Counted from the stretch's first letter, positions 53,015-61,440 are shown. The stretch: 64,000 nucleotides of DNA from Eubacteriales bacterium (GCA_028704515.1 JAQWFH010000003.1:1-64000); one strand, 5' to 3'. Program-made: numbers and translations. The notes: generated by a model from the sequence alone, not told the origin.

Positions 53015-53428
53015 TTGAAAAAATACAAAACAAAGCAAAGGCAACAGCTTACTTTATTTTTTGAGAACAATTACGACAAACAATTTACGATATCACAGCT
53101 TGCAGATAACATTGAAGGAATAGGTACAAGTTCTCTCTACCGAAATGTTAATCAACTGGTATCGGAAGGGCTGGTTCGCCGCTTTCAATCTGAGGAAAGC
53201 AGAAAGTTTCTTTATCAATATATCGGTAACAGTGATTGCGACCAGCATTTTCATTTGAAATGTAATAAATGCGGACGTATAGAGCATATGGATAATAATT
53301 TCTCAGATCTTTTTATCAAAATAGTAAAATCCGGCAATAATTTTGATATAGACGCTAGCAGGACAATTTTATTTGGTTTCTGTTTATCGTGTAAAGAAAA
53401 TGAAGCGGAGGATATCTCTATTGAATAA
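53015..53428 (+). CDS. zur: Fur-family regulator, Zur-like
   Basis: A 137-aa Fur-type repressor: winged helix with ISQLADNIEGIGTSSLYRNVNQLVSEGLVRRF, the metal/hinge region DQHFHLKCNKCGRIEHMD and a second CxxC in GFCLSCKEN that would hold structural zinc. Its position before a zinc-type ABC transporter supports zinc sensing. The TTG at 53015 is chosen because AAGGAGG lies eight bases upstream; the earlier in-frame ATG at 52961 lies within the promoter. Confidence 0.85.
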   Translation: MKKYKTKQRQQLTLFFENNYDKQFTISQLADNIEGIGTSSLYRNVNQLVSEGLVRRFQSEESRKFLYQYIGNSDCDQHFHLKCNKCGRIEHMDNNFSDLFIKIVKSGNNFDIDASRTILFGFCLSCKENEAEDISIE

Positions 53429-54425
53429 AATATTAATGTGTCTGGCAACCGTACTTGTTATTGTGTTATCTTTTACGGGATGCGACGAGCAAGTATCACC
53501 GTCTTCAAGCTCGGATCTGAAGATTGTTGCAACTACTTTCCCTCAATACGATTGGGTGCGCGAAATCCTGGGTGAACACTCGCAAAACACAGACTTGACT
53601 TTACTTTTGGATAACGGCGCAGACTTGCATAGCTACCAACCTACTGTTCAAGATATTTCAATTATATCAGACTGTGATATGTTTATCTACGTGGGCGGTA
53701 CATCGGATGCATGGGTAGAGGATGCGTTGCAGTCTGCCTCAAATAAAGACATGATTGTCATAAATCTATTAGATGTCTTGGACGATACCGTAAAAGAAGA
53801 AGAAATTAAAGATGGCATGGAGCATATGGAAGGCGATCACGATGATCGCGCGCGCGGGCACGAAGACCTACTCCATGACCAGAAGTACGCTGTAGATGAG
53901 CACGTGTGGCTTTCCTTGGAAAATGCTCAATTGTTCTGCTCCCATATTGCAAGTGAGCTCTGTAATCTTAATCCACAAAATGCCGAGGATTACAAAAGTA
54001 ATGCCAAGGAATATAATTCTCAGCTTGCTAAGCTTGAGTCGGAATATGAAAGCACTGTAGATAATGCATCGTTTAAAACTATTCTATTTGGCGACCGCTT
54101 TCCTTTCCGATACTTAACTGATGATGTTAATCTTGATTACTTTGCCGCTTTCCCGGGCTGCTCCTCCGAAACTGAAGCGAGCTTTGATACCATAAAGTTT
54201 CTTGCAGATAAGACCGATGAGCTTGGGCTGAAAAGCGTATTGGTAACAGAGTCATCCGATAAGCTAATCGCCAGAACAATTATTCAAAATACCAGTCAAA
54301 AAAATCAAAAAATTATTGTTTTAGATTCAATGCAATCAATTAAGAAATCTGATATTTTTTCCGGACAAACCTATCTTTCTATTATGAAAGATAACTTGCA
54401 GGCATTGAAGGGCGCCTTAAATTAA
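53421..54425 (+). CDS. znuA: Zinc ABC transporter substrate-binding lipoprotein
   Basis: Cluster A-I metal-binding lipoprotein of about 334 aa. A signal peptide ends in the lipobox LSFTGC. Metal ligands are seen in LHSYQPTVQD and DEHVWLS; between them a flexible His/Asp-rich loop (MEHMEGDHDDRARGHEDLLHD) is typical of zinc-specific members. At the usual third His position the chain reads FGDRFPFRYL, so that ligand differs. The start is TTG with GGAGG upstream, overlapping the zur stop by 8 bp. Acts outside the membrane with ZnuB and ZnuC. Confidence 0.88.
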   Translation: MNKILMCLATVLVIVLSFTGCDEQVSPSSSSDLKIVATTFPQYDWVREILGEHSQNTDLTLLLDNGADLHSYQPTVQDISIISDCDMFIYVGGTSDAWVEDALQSASNKDMIVINLLDVLDDTVKEEEIKDGMEHMEGDHDDRARGHEDLLHDQKYAVDEHVWLSLENAQLFCSHIASELCNLNPQNAEDYKSNAKEYNSQLAKLESEYESTVDNASFKTILFGDRFPFRYLTDDVNLDYFAAFPGCSSETEASFDTIKFLADKTDELGLKSVLVTESSDKLIARTIIQNTSQKNQKIIVLDSMQSIKKSDIFSGQTYLSIMKDNLQALKGALN

Positions 54426-54445
54426 AAAAGGACGAGATGATATAA

Positions 54446-55153
54446 ATGCTATTATTAAACGCTCAAGAGCTTTGCCTCGGATATGAAGGCAAAAGAGTGG
54501 CCTCCTCTATCACATTTTGTGTGAGGCCCGGTGACTATTTGTTTATTGTCGGCGAAAACGGTTCCGGCAAAAGCACTTTGATGAAAACTGTTTTGGGGCT
54601 TCTCTCTCCGATTGAAGGTGAAATTACGCTTGGAGATGGGCTGAAACATAATGAAATCGGGTATTTACCTCAGCAAACGGTGGTACAAAGAGATTTTCCG
54701 GCTTCAGTCCGGGAAGTTGTCTTGTCTGGATGCTTGAAGCGCTCCGGCCCTTGCCTCTTTTATACGCGCGAAGATAAGGAATGCGCAGCAACAAACATGG
54801 AGAAATTAGGGATATCCGCACTTTCTAAACACTGCTATCGCGAACTTTCAGGCGGCCAACAACAGCGAGTCCTTCTTGCCCGAGCCTTATGTGCAGCCCG
54901 CAAAATTCTTTTGCTTGACGAGCCGGTAGCAGGTCTGGACCCTAAGGCTGCAATGGATATGTATCAAATTATCAAGGAACTGAACGAAAAGCACGGTCTT
55001 ACAATTGTAATGATATCTCACGATGTTTCGGCTGCGATAAAATATGCAAGCCATATCCTGCATATAAAAGAAAACTCAAGCTTTTTCGGAAATAAGCAGG
55101 ATTATCTTGAAACAGATATGGGTAAAAATTTTAGCAATATTGGCGAGAGGTGA
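54446..55153 (+). CDS. znuC: Zinc ABC transporter ATP-binding protein
   Basis: ATPase of 235 aa that powers zinc uptake. Walker A GENGSGKST, Q-loop GYLPQQ, signature LSGGQQQRVLLARAL, Walker B ILLLDEPVAGLD and switch MISHDV are intact. AAAGGACGAG precedes the ATG. It lies between the binding-protein and permease genes. Confidence 0.93.
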   Translation: MLLLNAQELCLGYEGKRVASSITFCVRPGDYLFIVGENGSGKSTLMKTVLGLLSPIEGEITLGDGLKHNEIGYLPQQTVVQRDFPASVREVVLSGCLKRSGPCLFYTREDKECAATNMEKLGISALSKHCYRELSGGQQQRVLLARALCAARKILLLDEPVAGLDPKAAMDMYQIIKELNEKHGLTIVMISHDVSAAIKYASHILHIKENSSFFGNKQDYLETDMGKNFSNIGER

Positions 55154-55159
55154 AGTACA

Positions 55160-56011
55160 ATGGATATAATGATAGACAAATTGATCTTATACTTTGAATA
55201 TCCTTTCGTTCGCTATGCTTTGATTGTTAGCGTCTTAATCTCCCTGTGCGCGTCTCTTTTAGGCGTCCCTCTTGTATTGAAACGCTTTTCTTTTATCGGC
55301 GATGGACTTTCTCATGTAGCCTTTGGGGCATTTGCGGTTGCTGTTATCTTAAATCCCATCAACATTATGTTGATTATCGCTCCGATTACCGTTTTTTGCG
55401 CAATACTTCTGCTTCGAACGGGACAAAATTCAAAAATTAAAGGCGACGCATCCTTAGCAATACTCTCAGTCAGCTCGCTGGCAATCGGTTATCTTCTTAT
55501 GAATGTATTTTCAACTTCCCCCAATATCTCGGGAGATGTTTGTGCCACACTTTTCGGCTCCACATCTATTTTGACATTATCACTGCTCGATGTATGGATT
55601 TGTATTATCATGTCCATTTTTGTTATCGGTATCTTTTTATTATTTTATAATCGCATTTTTTCGGTTACCTTTGATGAAAGCTTTGCCACGGCAACCGGTA
55701 CAAAAGCTTCTCACTACAATTTACTGATTGCAGTTGTTACAGCCCTTGTAATCGTTTTGGCGATGAACCTTGTGGGCGCACTTTTAGTTTCGGCCCTCAT
55801 AATTTTCCCGGCAATAACGGCAATGAGAATATTTAAGAGCTTCAAAGGCGTTGTGATTTGTGCCGTCATAATTTCTGTTGTATGTTCAACAACGGGGCTT
55901 CTGATTTCAATTCTGGCAGGTACACCGGTAGGTTCAACCATCGTCGTTACACACCTTTGTATTTTTGCAATCTTTACAGGCGTTAAGCAACTTACGCGGG
56001 GAAGGATATGA
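55160..56011 (+). CDS. znuB: Zinc ABC transporter permease
   Basis: Integral membrane permease of 283 aa with about eight hydrophobic segments. FIGDGLSHVAFGAFAVA and MNLVGALLVSALIIFPAITAMR are the family coupling and channel motifs. It follows znuC by 6 bp and is followed by a terminator at 56049-56082. Confidence 0.93.
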   Translation: MDIMIDKLILYFEYPFVRYALIVSVLISLCASLLGVPLVLKRFSFIGDGLSHVAFGAFAVAVILNPINIMLIIAPITVFCAILLLRTGQNSKIKGDASLAILSVSSLAIGYLLMNVFSTSPNISGDVCATLFGSTSILTLSLLDVWICIIMSIFVIGIFLLFYNRIFSVTFDESFATATGTKASHYNLLIAVVTALVIVLAMNLVGALLVSALIIFPAITAMRIFKSFKGVVICAVIISVVCSTTGLLISILAGTPVGSTIVVTHLCIFAIFTGVKQLTRGRI

Positions 56012-56048
56012 GAAAGCTTCTTACTTACAGCTTCTACTCCCAGAACAT

Positions 56049-56082
56049 AATGCTGTAGGCTTCTCAGTAAACAGCATTTTTA
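56049..56082 (+). terminator. Terminator of the zinc operon
   Basis: AATGCTGT (56049-56056) pairs with ACAGCATT (56071-56078), followed by TTTACT. Confidence 0.65.
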
Positions 56083-56137
56083 CTCTCGATAAATAGCCTA
56101 TATCAATATTTTCGTTGAAATACAGCGAATAATTGCC

Positions 56138-56183
56138 TTGACAAGAGGTGTTTGCATTAGTATATTAGAATGTACTAATGCAA
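56138..56183 (+). promoter_or_regulatory. Promoter and ArsR-type operator
   Basis: TTGACA (56138-56143), a 17-bp spacer and TATATT (56161-56166). TTGCATTAGTA (56152-56162) and TACTAATGCAA (56173-56183) form a perfect 11-bp inverted repeat over the spacer and -10. It is the likely site of the ArsR protein encoded 170 bp downstream. Confidence 0.8.
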
Positions 56184-56262
56184 TTTCTCAAATATATACT
56201 ATTATATCGCTATCATGCCGATGACGATAAATGTATAAAATATAAAAAAGGCGCACACGCAT

Positions 56263-56288
56263 CCCCCATCTCCCCCATCTCCCCCATC
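56263..56288. repeat. Three tandem 9-bp repeats
   Basis: CCCCCATCT occurs at 56263-56271 and 56272-56280, with a third copy of eight bases at 56281-56288, in the leader of the arsR transcript. It is an unusually C-rich run in AT-rich sequence and a candidate for length variation. The rest of the 341-nt gap 56012-56352 holds the terminator and promoter listed separately. Confidence 0.9.
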
Positions 56289-56352
56289 AATATAGACGCG
56301 CTAGCTTGAACAAATCAGAGCGAGGCTTATTTTCAAAGGAGTGTAATAAATA

Positions 56353-56673
56353 ATGGAACACGAAACAAAAAAAATTGCTGAGTTGCTTAAAATCCTTGCA
56401 AATGAACATCGCATTATGATTTTATGCATTCTCCTAAAAAAACCCGAGACTGTTGGAAATATTCTGATGCAAATTGGGGATATTTCACAATCGGCTCTTT
56501 CCCAGCATTTATCGATATTAAAGCGGCATAATATATTGAATTCCCATAAAAAAGGACAGAAGGTAACATATTCAATAGCGGATCCCCATGTAGAGAAAAT
56601 TCTTGATACAATAAAGGTCTGTTACTGTGAGAAAGATAAAAAGAAAGGCGGAACTCTTAATGAAAGCTCTTAA
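56353..56673 (+). CDS. ArsR/SmtB-family regulator
   Basis: A 106-aa winged helix: KILANEHRIMILCILLKKPETVGNILMQIGDISQSALSQHLSILKRHNIL is a clear ArsR core, followed by the wing VTYSIADPHVEKIL. The classical metal Cys pair (ELCVCDL) is absent; there is a C-terminal CYCEK. It may thus sense a redox or persulfide signal or a metal through other ligands; this is open. It overlaps the next gene by 14 bp and probably controls it through the operator at 56152-56183. Confidence 0.85.
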   Translation: MEHETKKIAELLKILANEHRIMILCILLKKPETVGNILMQIGDISQSALSQHLSILKRHNILNSHKKGQKVTYSIADPHVEKILDTIKVCYCEKDKKKGGTLNESS

Positions 56674-57199
56674 GAAGGCAGGAATTATAGGTGGTGCCGT
56701 AATCGGAGGTGTAGTAGGCGGAGCATTTTCCGTTATCGGTGCCGTTTCAAAGGTAAAGGTTCTGGATGAGATTGGGGCTAGCGTTATAGATTCAAGCATA
56801 ACGACAGGCGCAATAGCGGGAAACCTAGTAAGTGGCACAGCGGATGTTCTGGCCGGTAAGATTATAAAGAAACCAAAGCTTGTTAAGCGCGGTAAGAATG
56901 ATCTTAGGAAAAGTGGCGGAGATATCGTTGATAATTTTTTTGAAAACTTGGCGATTACACTTGAAAACGGAAATGAAATTATCGATGGAGTAAAAGCAAA
57001 GGACAGGCGTCGCGCTCTTGCGGGAACAAAAACCTTTTTTAAAATGGCGGCTGTCGGCGCTTTGACCTCAGGCGCTATGAAGATATCGGAAGAAGGCGTA
57101 CGCTCTTCGAAATCTCAAGAAACCCATGAAGAACATGATTGTAATCAAGAAACCGGCCTTGTTTCGCCGGAAACCAATGATAATAAACCTAATGAGTAG
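56660..57199 (+). CDS. Glycine-zipper protein of unknown function
   Basis: Protein of 179 aa that I do not recognise. Residues 5-30 are a Gly-zipper hydrophobic stretch (GIIGGAVIGGVVGGAFSVIGAV), with a second Gly/Ala/Ser-rich segment around 45-65 (GAIAGNLVSGTADVLAG), basic linkers (KKPKLVKRGKNDLRK), a helix (VDNFFENLAITLENGNEIIDG) and an acidic His-rich tail (SQETHEEHDCNQETG). This suggests membrane insertion or oligomerisation. The start at 56660 lies inside arsR, so the pair forms one unit. No signal peptide is evident. Confidence 0.7.
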   Translation: MKALKKAGIIGGAVIGGVVGGAFSVIGAVSKVKVLDEIGASVIDSSITTGAIAGNLVSGTADVLAGKIIKKPKLVKRGKNDLRKSGGDIVDNFFENLAITLENGNEIIDGVKAKDRRRALAGTKTFFKMAAVGALTSGAMKISEEGVRSSKSQETHEEHDCNQETGLVSPETNDNKPNE

Positions 57200-57253
57200 C
57201 AGTTCTTTGTTTTTGCACGAAAAATAAGCAAAGAATTAATTTTGGAGGGGCTT

Positions 57254-58048
57254 ATGCGTAAAATTTGTATTTTTCTGTTTTCTGGTACCGGAATGACTCA
57301 ATATGTCATAAATAAAGCGAAAGCGGAGTTTGAGAAAAGCACTGCTGTCGTTGATTTGAAGTGTATTGAACATTGCCTGGTAGAAGAAATCGAATTGTCC
57401 GACTATGATGAGATTGGCTTTGCTTATCCTGTACATTCCTTTAATGCGCCTAAAAAAGTAATTAATTTTATAAAATTACTACCTCAAGGCAATCATATAC
57501 CCACATTTATTTTTGCGACAGCGGGTGAACAAAATACACTAAATTATGCATCGTCAAATTTATTGCGGAAGATCTTGAATAAGAAGGGCTTTGATATATT
57601 TTATGAGGGATTATTCGCAATGCCGTCAAACTTTGCTATGAAATATGAAGAAAACAAGGTGCAAGAGCTGCTTGACAATGTAAATGCTGACATTTGCAGA
57701 GCGGTATATCAAATCAATAAAAATTGTTATTTTATTTTAAAGCGAAGCTTTGGCTCAAATCTGCTTGCTTTTTTCGGTCGAGCCGAATGGTTTGGAGCAA
57801 GGTGCATTGGTAAATTTTTTTATGCCGACAAATCCTGCATTTTCTGCGGAAAGTGCGAGAAGCACTGCCCAAATCAAAATATCCAAGTCACAGACAATGT
57901 CATCAAGTTCGGAAGACAATGCGGTTTATGCATGCGCTGTGTGTATCTATGCCCCGCTGGTTCAATAAAATTGCGTCAGCCGTTTAAGTTTATCGCCTTT
58001 GACCGTTGGTATGAGAATCCCGAGCTGAAAATCCCTGGAAAACAATAA
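57254..58048 (+). CDS. EFR1-type flavodoxin-ferredoxin fusion protein
   Basis: A 264-aa electron-transfer protein. The N-terminal flavodoxin-like domain has the FMN loop LFSGTGMTQYVINKA and YPVHSFNAPKKV; the C-terminal part carries two [4Fe-4S] motifs, CIFCGKCEKHCP and CGLCMRCVYLCP, each with the fourth Cys as Cys-Pro. This is the EFR1 family common in anaerobes, with undefined partners. The ATG at 57254 follows GGAGG. A strong terminator follows. Confidence 0.88.
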   Translation: MRKICIFLFSGTGMTQYVINKAKAEFEKSTAVVDLKCIEHCLVEEIELSDYDEIGFAYPVHSFNAPKKVINFIKLLPQGNHIPTFIFATAGEQNTLNYASSNLLRKILNKKGFDIFYEGLFAMPSNFAMKYEENKVQELLDNVNADICRAVYQINKNCYFILKRSFGSNLLAFFGRAEWFGARCIGKFFYADKSCIFCGKCEKHCPNQNIQVTDNVIKFGRQCGLCMRCVYLCPAGSIKLRQPFKFIAFDRWYENPELKIPGKQ

Positions 58049-58069
58049 GCATAGGCTTTAAAAGAAAAA

Positions 58070-58116
58070 GAGGGCATTCGCTTTGCCTATTACGGTATTT
58101 TCGAATGCCCTCAAAA
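58070..58116. terminator. Bidirectional terminator
   Basis: GAGGGCATTCG (58070-58080) pairs perfectly with CGAATGCCCTC (58102-58112), flanked by A-rich and T-rich runs. It lies between the convergent EFR1 and small membrane-protein genes. Confidence 0.85.
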
Positions 58117-58150
58117 TTTTATTTACAAAATTTAACAATTCCTCAGATTG

Positions 58151-58498
58151 TTATTTCTCTGCTTGCGCGGACTCGTCTGCGACTTCTTCGTCCGATTCCT
58201 CAATAGCATCATTCTCAATATTTCCTTCCGCATCTTCACTAACATTCTTCTTTTCTACTGGAGCAACCTTGTCTTTGATATTCTGCATCAGATCAATGAT
58301 TTCTCCTAATGCATAAAGTGCCACTGCCCCAATTAATCCAGGTGCGGCTGTCATCAGCCCTGAAAAGAATACTATAGAGAAAGGATATAAAGGCACATAC
58401 GAGCTGCCTGTCATTATACCCACTGCTATTGCTCCTATTAATACAAGCAACCCTGATAATTTCAATATTTTAGATGTGACATTCTTTGATTTAAACAT
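58151..58498 (-). CDS. Small membrane protein of unknown function
   Basis: A 115-aa protein I do not recognise. Two hydrophobic segments (about residues 13-30, LSGLLVLIGAIAVGIMTG, and 38-65, including SIVFFSGLMTAAPGLIGAVALYALG) precede a strongly acidic tail (EDAEGNIENDAIEESDEEVADESAQAE). GAAAGGGAAAG precedes the ATG at 58498. Lone gene with a shared terminator. Confidence 0.65.
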   Translation of the reverse strand: MFKSKNVTSKILKLSGLLVLIGAIAVGIMTGSSYVPLYPFSIVFFSGLMTAAPGLIGAVALYALGEIIDLMQNIKDKVAPVEKKNVSEDAEGNIENDAIEESDEEVADESAQAEK

Positions 58499-58538
58499 TC
58501 TGTTCTTTCCCTTTCTTTTTTTCGCCGTATATTATATT

Positions 58539-58808
58539 TTAAGCGAATTTATACGCAATCATACAAGCAATAATTATATTAAAAATAAGAGCCGCCGGGA
58601 AAAGTATTCGAAATTTTGTTTTTCGTGTCTTATGATGAAAAACAATCGCCCCTGCGCATGCTCCTACTGCCCCCATCGCAAAAGCCATGCTTATAAGTGT
58701 CTTTTCACTTATCCTTTGTGCTTTTGCTTTGGCTTTGTACTTATCTATACCTATTATAAAAAACGTTAAAATGTTCCATATAATAACTATGTATAACATA
58801 TGTTTCAT
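58539..58808 (-). CDS. DUF1294 family membrane protein
   Basis: An 89-aa protein with three to four short hydrophobic segments and the DUF1294 landmarks IDKYKAKAKAQRISEKTLI and GACAGAIVFHHKTRKTKFR. The function is unknown. The ATG at 58808 is chosen because AAGGAG lies nine bases upstream; another ATG at 58817 touches that site. A parS-like site covers its start codon. Confidence 0.8.
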   Translation of the reverse strand: MKHMLYIVIIWNILTFFIIGIDKYKAKAKAQRISEKTLISMAFAMGAVGACAGAIVFHHKTRKTKFRILFPAALIFNIIIACMIAYKFA

Positions 58809-58816
58809 GTGAAACA
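58801..58816. promoter_or_regulatory. parS: parS-like site 1
   Basis: TGTTTCATGTGAAACA differs from the consensus TGTTTCACGTGAAACA at one position. It lies 17 bp beyond the end of parB and inside the translation start of the DUF1294 gene. ParB binding would nucleate the origin-segregation complex. Confidence 0.8.
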
Positions 58817-58832
58817 TCTCCTTGTATTTCTT

Positions 58833-59723
58833 TTATTCCAACGTTTTCAGCATTTCAATTATTCTTTCGCGCTCATCACCGGAATAATATTCAATTTCTA
58901 TCTTGCCTTTTTTACCTTTTTCTTTTATGCTTACTTTTGTTCCGAGCAATACTTTGAGCTGCTCTTCTACAATTTCTGCGTCTCGACTCTTTGGTGCATT
59001 ACGTCTTACAGGCATTGCTTTTGCTTTTTTCTGTTCTCCTGCTAAACTCTCAGTTTTTCTTACGGATAAGCCTTCTTCTATAACCTTTTTCGCAAGTATC
59101 TTCATAGCTTCAGGATTGGTTGCACCAAGTATAGCTCTTGCATGCCCTGCGCTTAGTCTCCCATCAACTACATCTTCTCTGATTGATTCGGGTAGCTTAA
59201 GAAGCCTTAAAGCATTGGTAATGTAAGGTCTGCTCTTAGATATGCTTTTAGAAACCTGCTCTTGAGTAAGTCCGTATGTATCTATCATACGACTTATCGC
59301 CGACGCCTCTTCGATAGCGTTTAGCTCTTCTCTTTGCACGTTTTCTATGATAGACAGAAGCATATTTTGCTCATCCGAAAGCTCTCTAATTAAGCAAGGA
59401 ATCGTTTTTAACCCTGCTTCTCTGGCGGCTCTATATCTTCTTTCTCCGGCTACTATTTCGTACCCGTTCTCTTGCTTCCTTACGACAATCGGTTGAATCA
59501 GCCCGTGTTCCAATATGGATGCGGCAAGTTCACTTATTTTTTCTTGATCAAATGCCTTTCTTGGCTGATTTACACTTGGTCTTATTTCATTGATATTTAT
59601 ATATCCTACGTTATTTCCGTCGGAGTTACCTTCTTTTTTACTGATTTCATTGGGCTTTATCTCCATGTCCCCGAAAAGCGATTCGAGCCCTTTTCCGAGC
59701 GCTCTCTTCTTTGGTGCTGCCAT
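58833..59723 (-). CDS. parB: Chromosome-partitioning protein ParB (Spo0J)
   Basis: CTP-dependent parS clamp of 296 aa. RKALGKGLESLFG opens the protein, INEIRPSVNQPRKAFDQEKI leads into the N-terminal domain, GERRYRAAREAGLKTIPCLIRELSDEQNMLLSIIENVQREELNAIEEA contains the CTP/arginine-patch motif (GERRYRA), the helix-turn-helix is LTQEQVSKSISKSRPYITNALRLLKLP, and a dimerisation domain ends the chain. The start overlaps the soj stop by one base. Confidence 0.95.
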   Translation of the reverse strand: MAAPKKRALGKGLESLFGDMEIKPNEISKKEGNSDGNNVGYININEIRPSVNQPRKAFDQEKISELAASILEHGLIQPIVVRKQENGYEIVAGERRYRAAREAGLKTIPCLIRELSDEQNMLLSIIENVQREELNAIEEASAISRMIDTYGLTQEQVSKSISKSRPYITNALRLLKLPESIREDVVDGRLSAGHARAILGATNPEAMKILAKKVIEEGLSVRKTESLAGEQKKAKAMPVRRNAPKSRDAEIVEEQLKVLLGTKVSIKEKGKKGKIEIEYYSGDERERIIEMLKTLE

Positions 59724-60496
59724 TAATCTTCCTCCTCAAGCTCCAGGAATTCTTCGGCGAATTCTGTATATGCCTCAGCTCCCTTTGAAGCAGGGTCATA
59801 TTCCGTTATCGGCATTCCAAAGCTTGGCGCTTCGGCAAGCCTGACATTTCTCGGGATCACTGTACTGTAAACCTTATCCTTGAAATATTTCTTGACCTCT
59901 TCCACTACTTGAACGGAAAGGTTTGTCCTTCCATCAAACATACTGAGAATAACGCCTTGTATTTCAAGCTTGGCATTCAAGCTTTTCTTTACAAGATCTA
60001 TAGTACTCATCAGCTGGCTTACGCCTTCTAGAGCATAGAATTCGCACTGTATTGGAATCAGTACGCTGTCTACAGCCGTTAATGAGTTGATAGTCAAAAG
60101 CCCTAATGACGGAGGGCAGTCAATAAATATATAATCGTACTTGTCTTTTACTTTCTCGAGCGCCTTTTTTAAGCGAATCTCTCTGCCTTCCACTTGCACC
60201 ATTTCTATCTCTGCACCGGCGAGATTTACGCTAGCTGGTATTATATCAAGATTTTCCAGCTTCGTTCTCATTATGGCTTTCCCGATAGCAACATTTTTAT
60301 CTATTAATATATTATAGCTTGTATATTGCAAATCCTTCTTGCTGATACCCATACCTGTTGTTGTATTTCCCTGTGGGTCTATATCGACAATCAAAATATG
60401 CTTACCTTTCAGCGCAAGGCAAGCAGCAAGGTTTATATTCGTAGTGGTCTTACCTACGCCACCTTTTTGATTAAAGATTGCTATGGCCTTTCCCAA
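59723..60496 (-). CDS. soj: Chromosome-partitioning ATPase ParA (Soj)
   Basis: Deviant-Walker ATPase of 257 aa acting with ParB in origin segregation and initiation control. The P-loop FNQKGGVGKTTTNINLA, IDIDPQGNTT, IDCPPSLG and IQCEFYALEG motifs are complete. The start is TTG with GGAGG eight bases upstream. It lies between noc and parB, the usual origin-proximal order. Confidence 0.95.
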   Translation of the reverse strand: MGKAIAIFNQKGGVGKTTTNINLAACLALKGKHILIVDIDPQGNTTTGMGISKKDLQYTSYNILIDKNVAIGKAIMRTKLENLDIIPASVNLAGAEIEMVQVEGREIRLKKALEKVKDKYDYIFIDCPPSLGLLTINSLTAVDSVLIPIQCEFYALEGVSQLMSTIDLVKKSLNAKLEIQGVILSMFDGRTNLSVQVVEEVKKYFKDKVYSTVIPRNVRLAEAPSFGMPITEYDPASKGAEAYTEFAEEFLELEEED

Positions 60497-60579
60497 AACC
60501 GTGCCTCCTTTTTGTATAATAAAATCACTTACTAATTATACAATACTTTTTTTGTTTTGGCTACGCTTTTTGAAAAAGT

Positions 60580-60617
60580 AAAAGGTTTCACGTGAAACAT
60601 TTCGCGTAAAACCTTTT
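60580..60617 (-). terminator. parS: noc terminator hairpin containing parS-like site 2
   Basis: GGTTTCACGTGAAACA (60584-60599) differs from consensus parS only at the first base. The same bases form part of a hairpin: AAAAGGTTT (60580-60588) pairs with AAACCTTTT (60609-60617) and CGTGAAA with TTTCGCG inside, followed on the minus strand by ACTTTTTC. One sequence thus appears to serve as a segregation site in DNA and a terminator in RNA. Confidence 0.75.
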
Positions 60618-60630
60618 CTTTTTTAAGTAA

Positions 60631-61440
60631 TTATCTATAGGAGAACCTACTTGCCGCTTGCCTTTTCTTTGGTATTGTTATTAATACTTCAACATATTCC
60701 CCCTTGTCTTCCTGGTAATACTTGGCATTTTTTTCCACTTCGCTGATTGCTGAAAATGCTTTCTTAATTGAATTTAAGTATATTTTGTAATTTATGAAAC
60801 AAATTTTATTCGCTTTGCGTGTTTCTTCTTGCTCCTTATCAATTATGTCCTGAATAAGTTTTTCTGACTGCCTGACGTTCAGCCCATAAGCTATTATTCT
60901 ATCTAAAACTTTTTTCCTTATGTCTTCATCATCAATTTTAAGAATTGCTCTGGCATGTCTTTCTGTAAGCTTATTATTTGCCAGCTGCTCTCTTATATCC
61001 GGAGGTAAGGCTAACAGCCTTATTTTATTTGAAATGGTGGACTGCTGCTTCCCGACACATTTTGCTATTTCGTTCTGCGTCAGATTATGCTCCTCCATGA
61101 GATTCTTATATGCGCACGCTTCTTCTATGTAACTCAGATTCTCTCTCTGAACATTTTCAACAAGCGCAATTATCGCAGCATCTTTCTCATCATCTGCTCT
61201 GACAATTACGGGTATCTTTTTCAAACCCGCCATCTTAGAAGCCCTGAGTCTTCGTTCTCCCGCTATCAAAATATAAAGTCCATACTTGTCCTTTTTTACG
61301 ATAACAGGCTGGAGTACACCGTACTCGATAATTGAATCTCTAAGCTCTATCAGCTCTTCCTCTCTAAAAATCGTCCTTGGTTGTTTAGGATTAGTGCAAA
61401 TCAAATCTATAGATAGTTCTGTTGTCTTTTTCGTCCACAT
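60631..61440 (-). CDS. noc: Nucleoid occlusion protein Noc (ParB family)
   Basis: A 269-aa ParB paralogue. It keeps the CTP-binding GERRLRASKMAGLKKIPVIV and LVENVQRENLSYIEEA motifs and the helix-turn-helix LTQNEIAKCVGKQQSTISNKIRLLALP. Position next to rsmG and upstream of soj marks it as Noc rather than Spo0J. The N-terminal membrane-targeting helix seen in Bacillus Noc is not obvious (MWTKKTTELSIDLI). GGGGAGGGG precedes the ATG. Confidence 0.88.
   Translation of the reverse strand: MWTKKTTELSIDLICTNPKQPRTIFREEELIELRDSIIEYGVLQPVIVKKDKYGLYILIAGERRLRASKMAGLKKIPVIVRADDEKDAAIIALVENVQRENLSYIEEACAYKNLMEEHNLTQNEIAKCVGKQQSTISNKIRLLALPPDIREQLANNKLTERHARAILKIDDEDIRKKVLDRIIAYGLNVRQSEKLIQDIIDKEQEETRKANKICFINYKIYLNSIKKAFSAISEVEKNAKYYQEDKGEYVEVLITIPKKRQAASRFSYR

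Noticed and set aside
56263-56288. CRISPR-like repeat array
   Set aside because: The 9-bp C-rich units are directly adjacent with no spacers and no cas genes are nearby; this is a simple tandem repeat.
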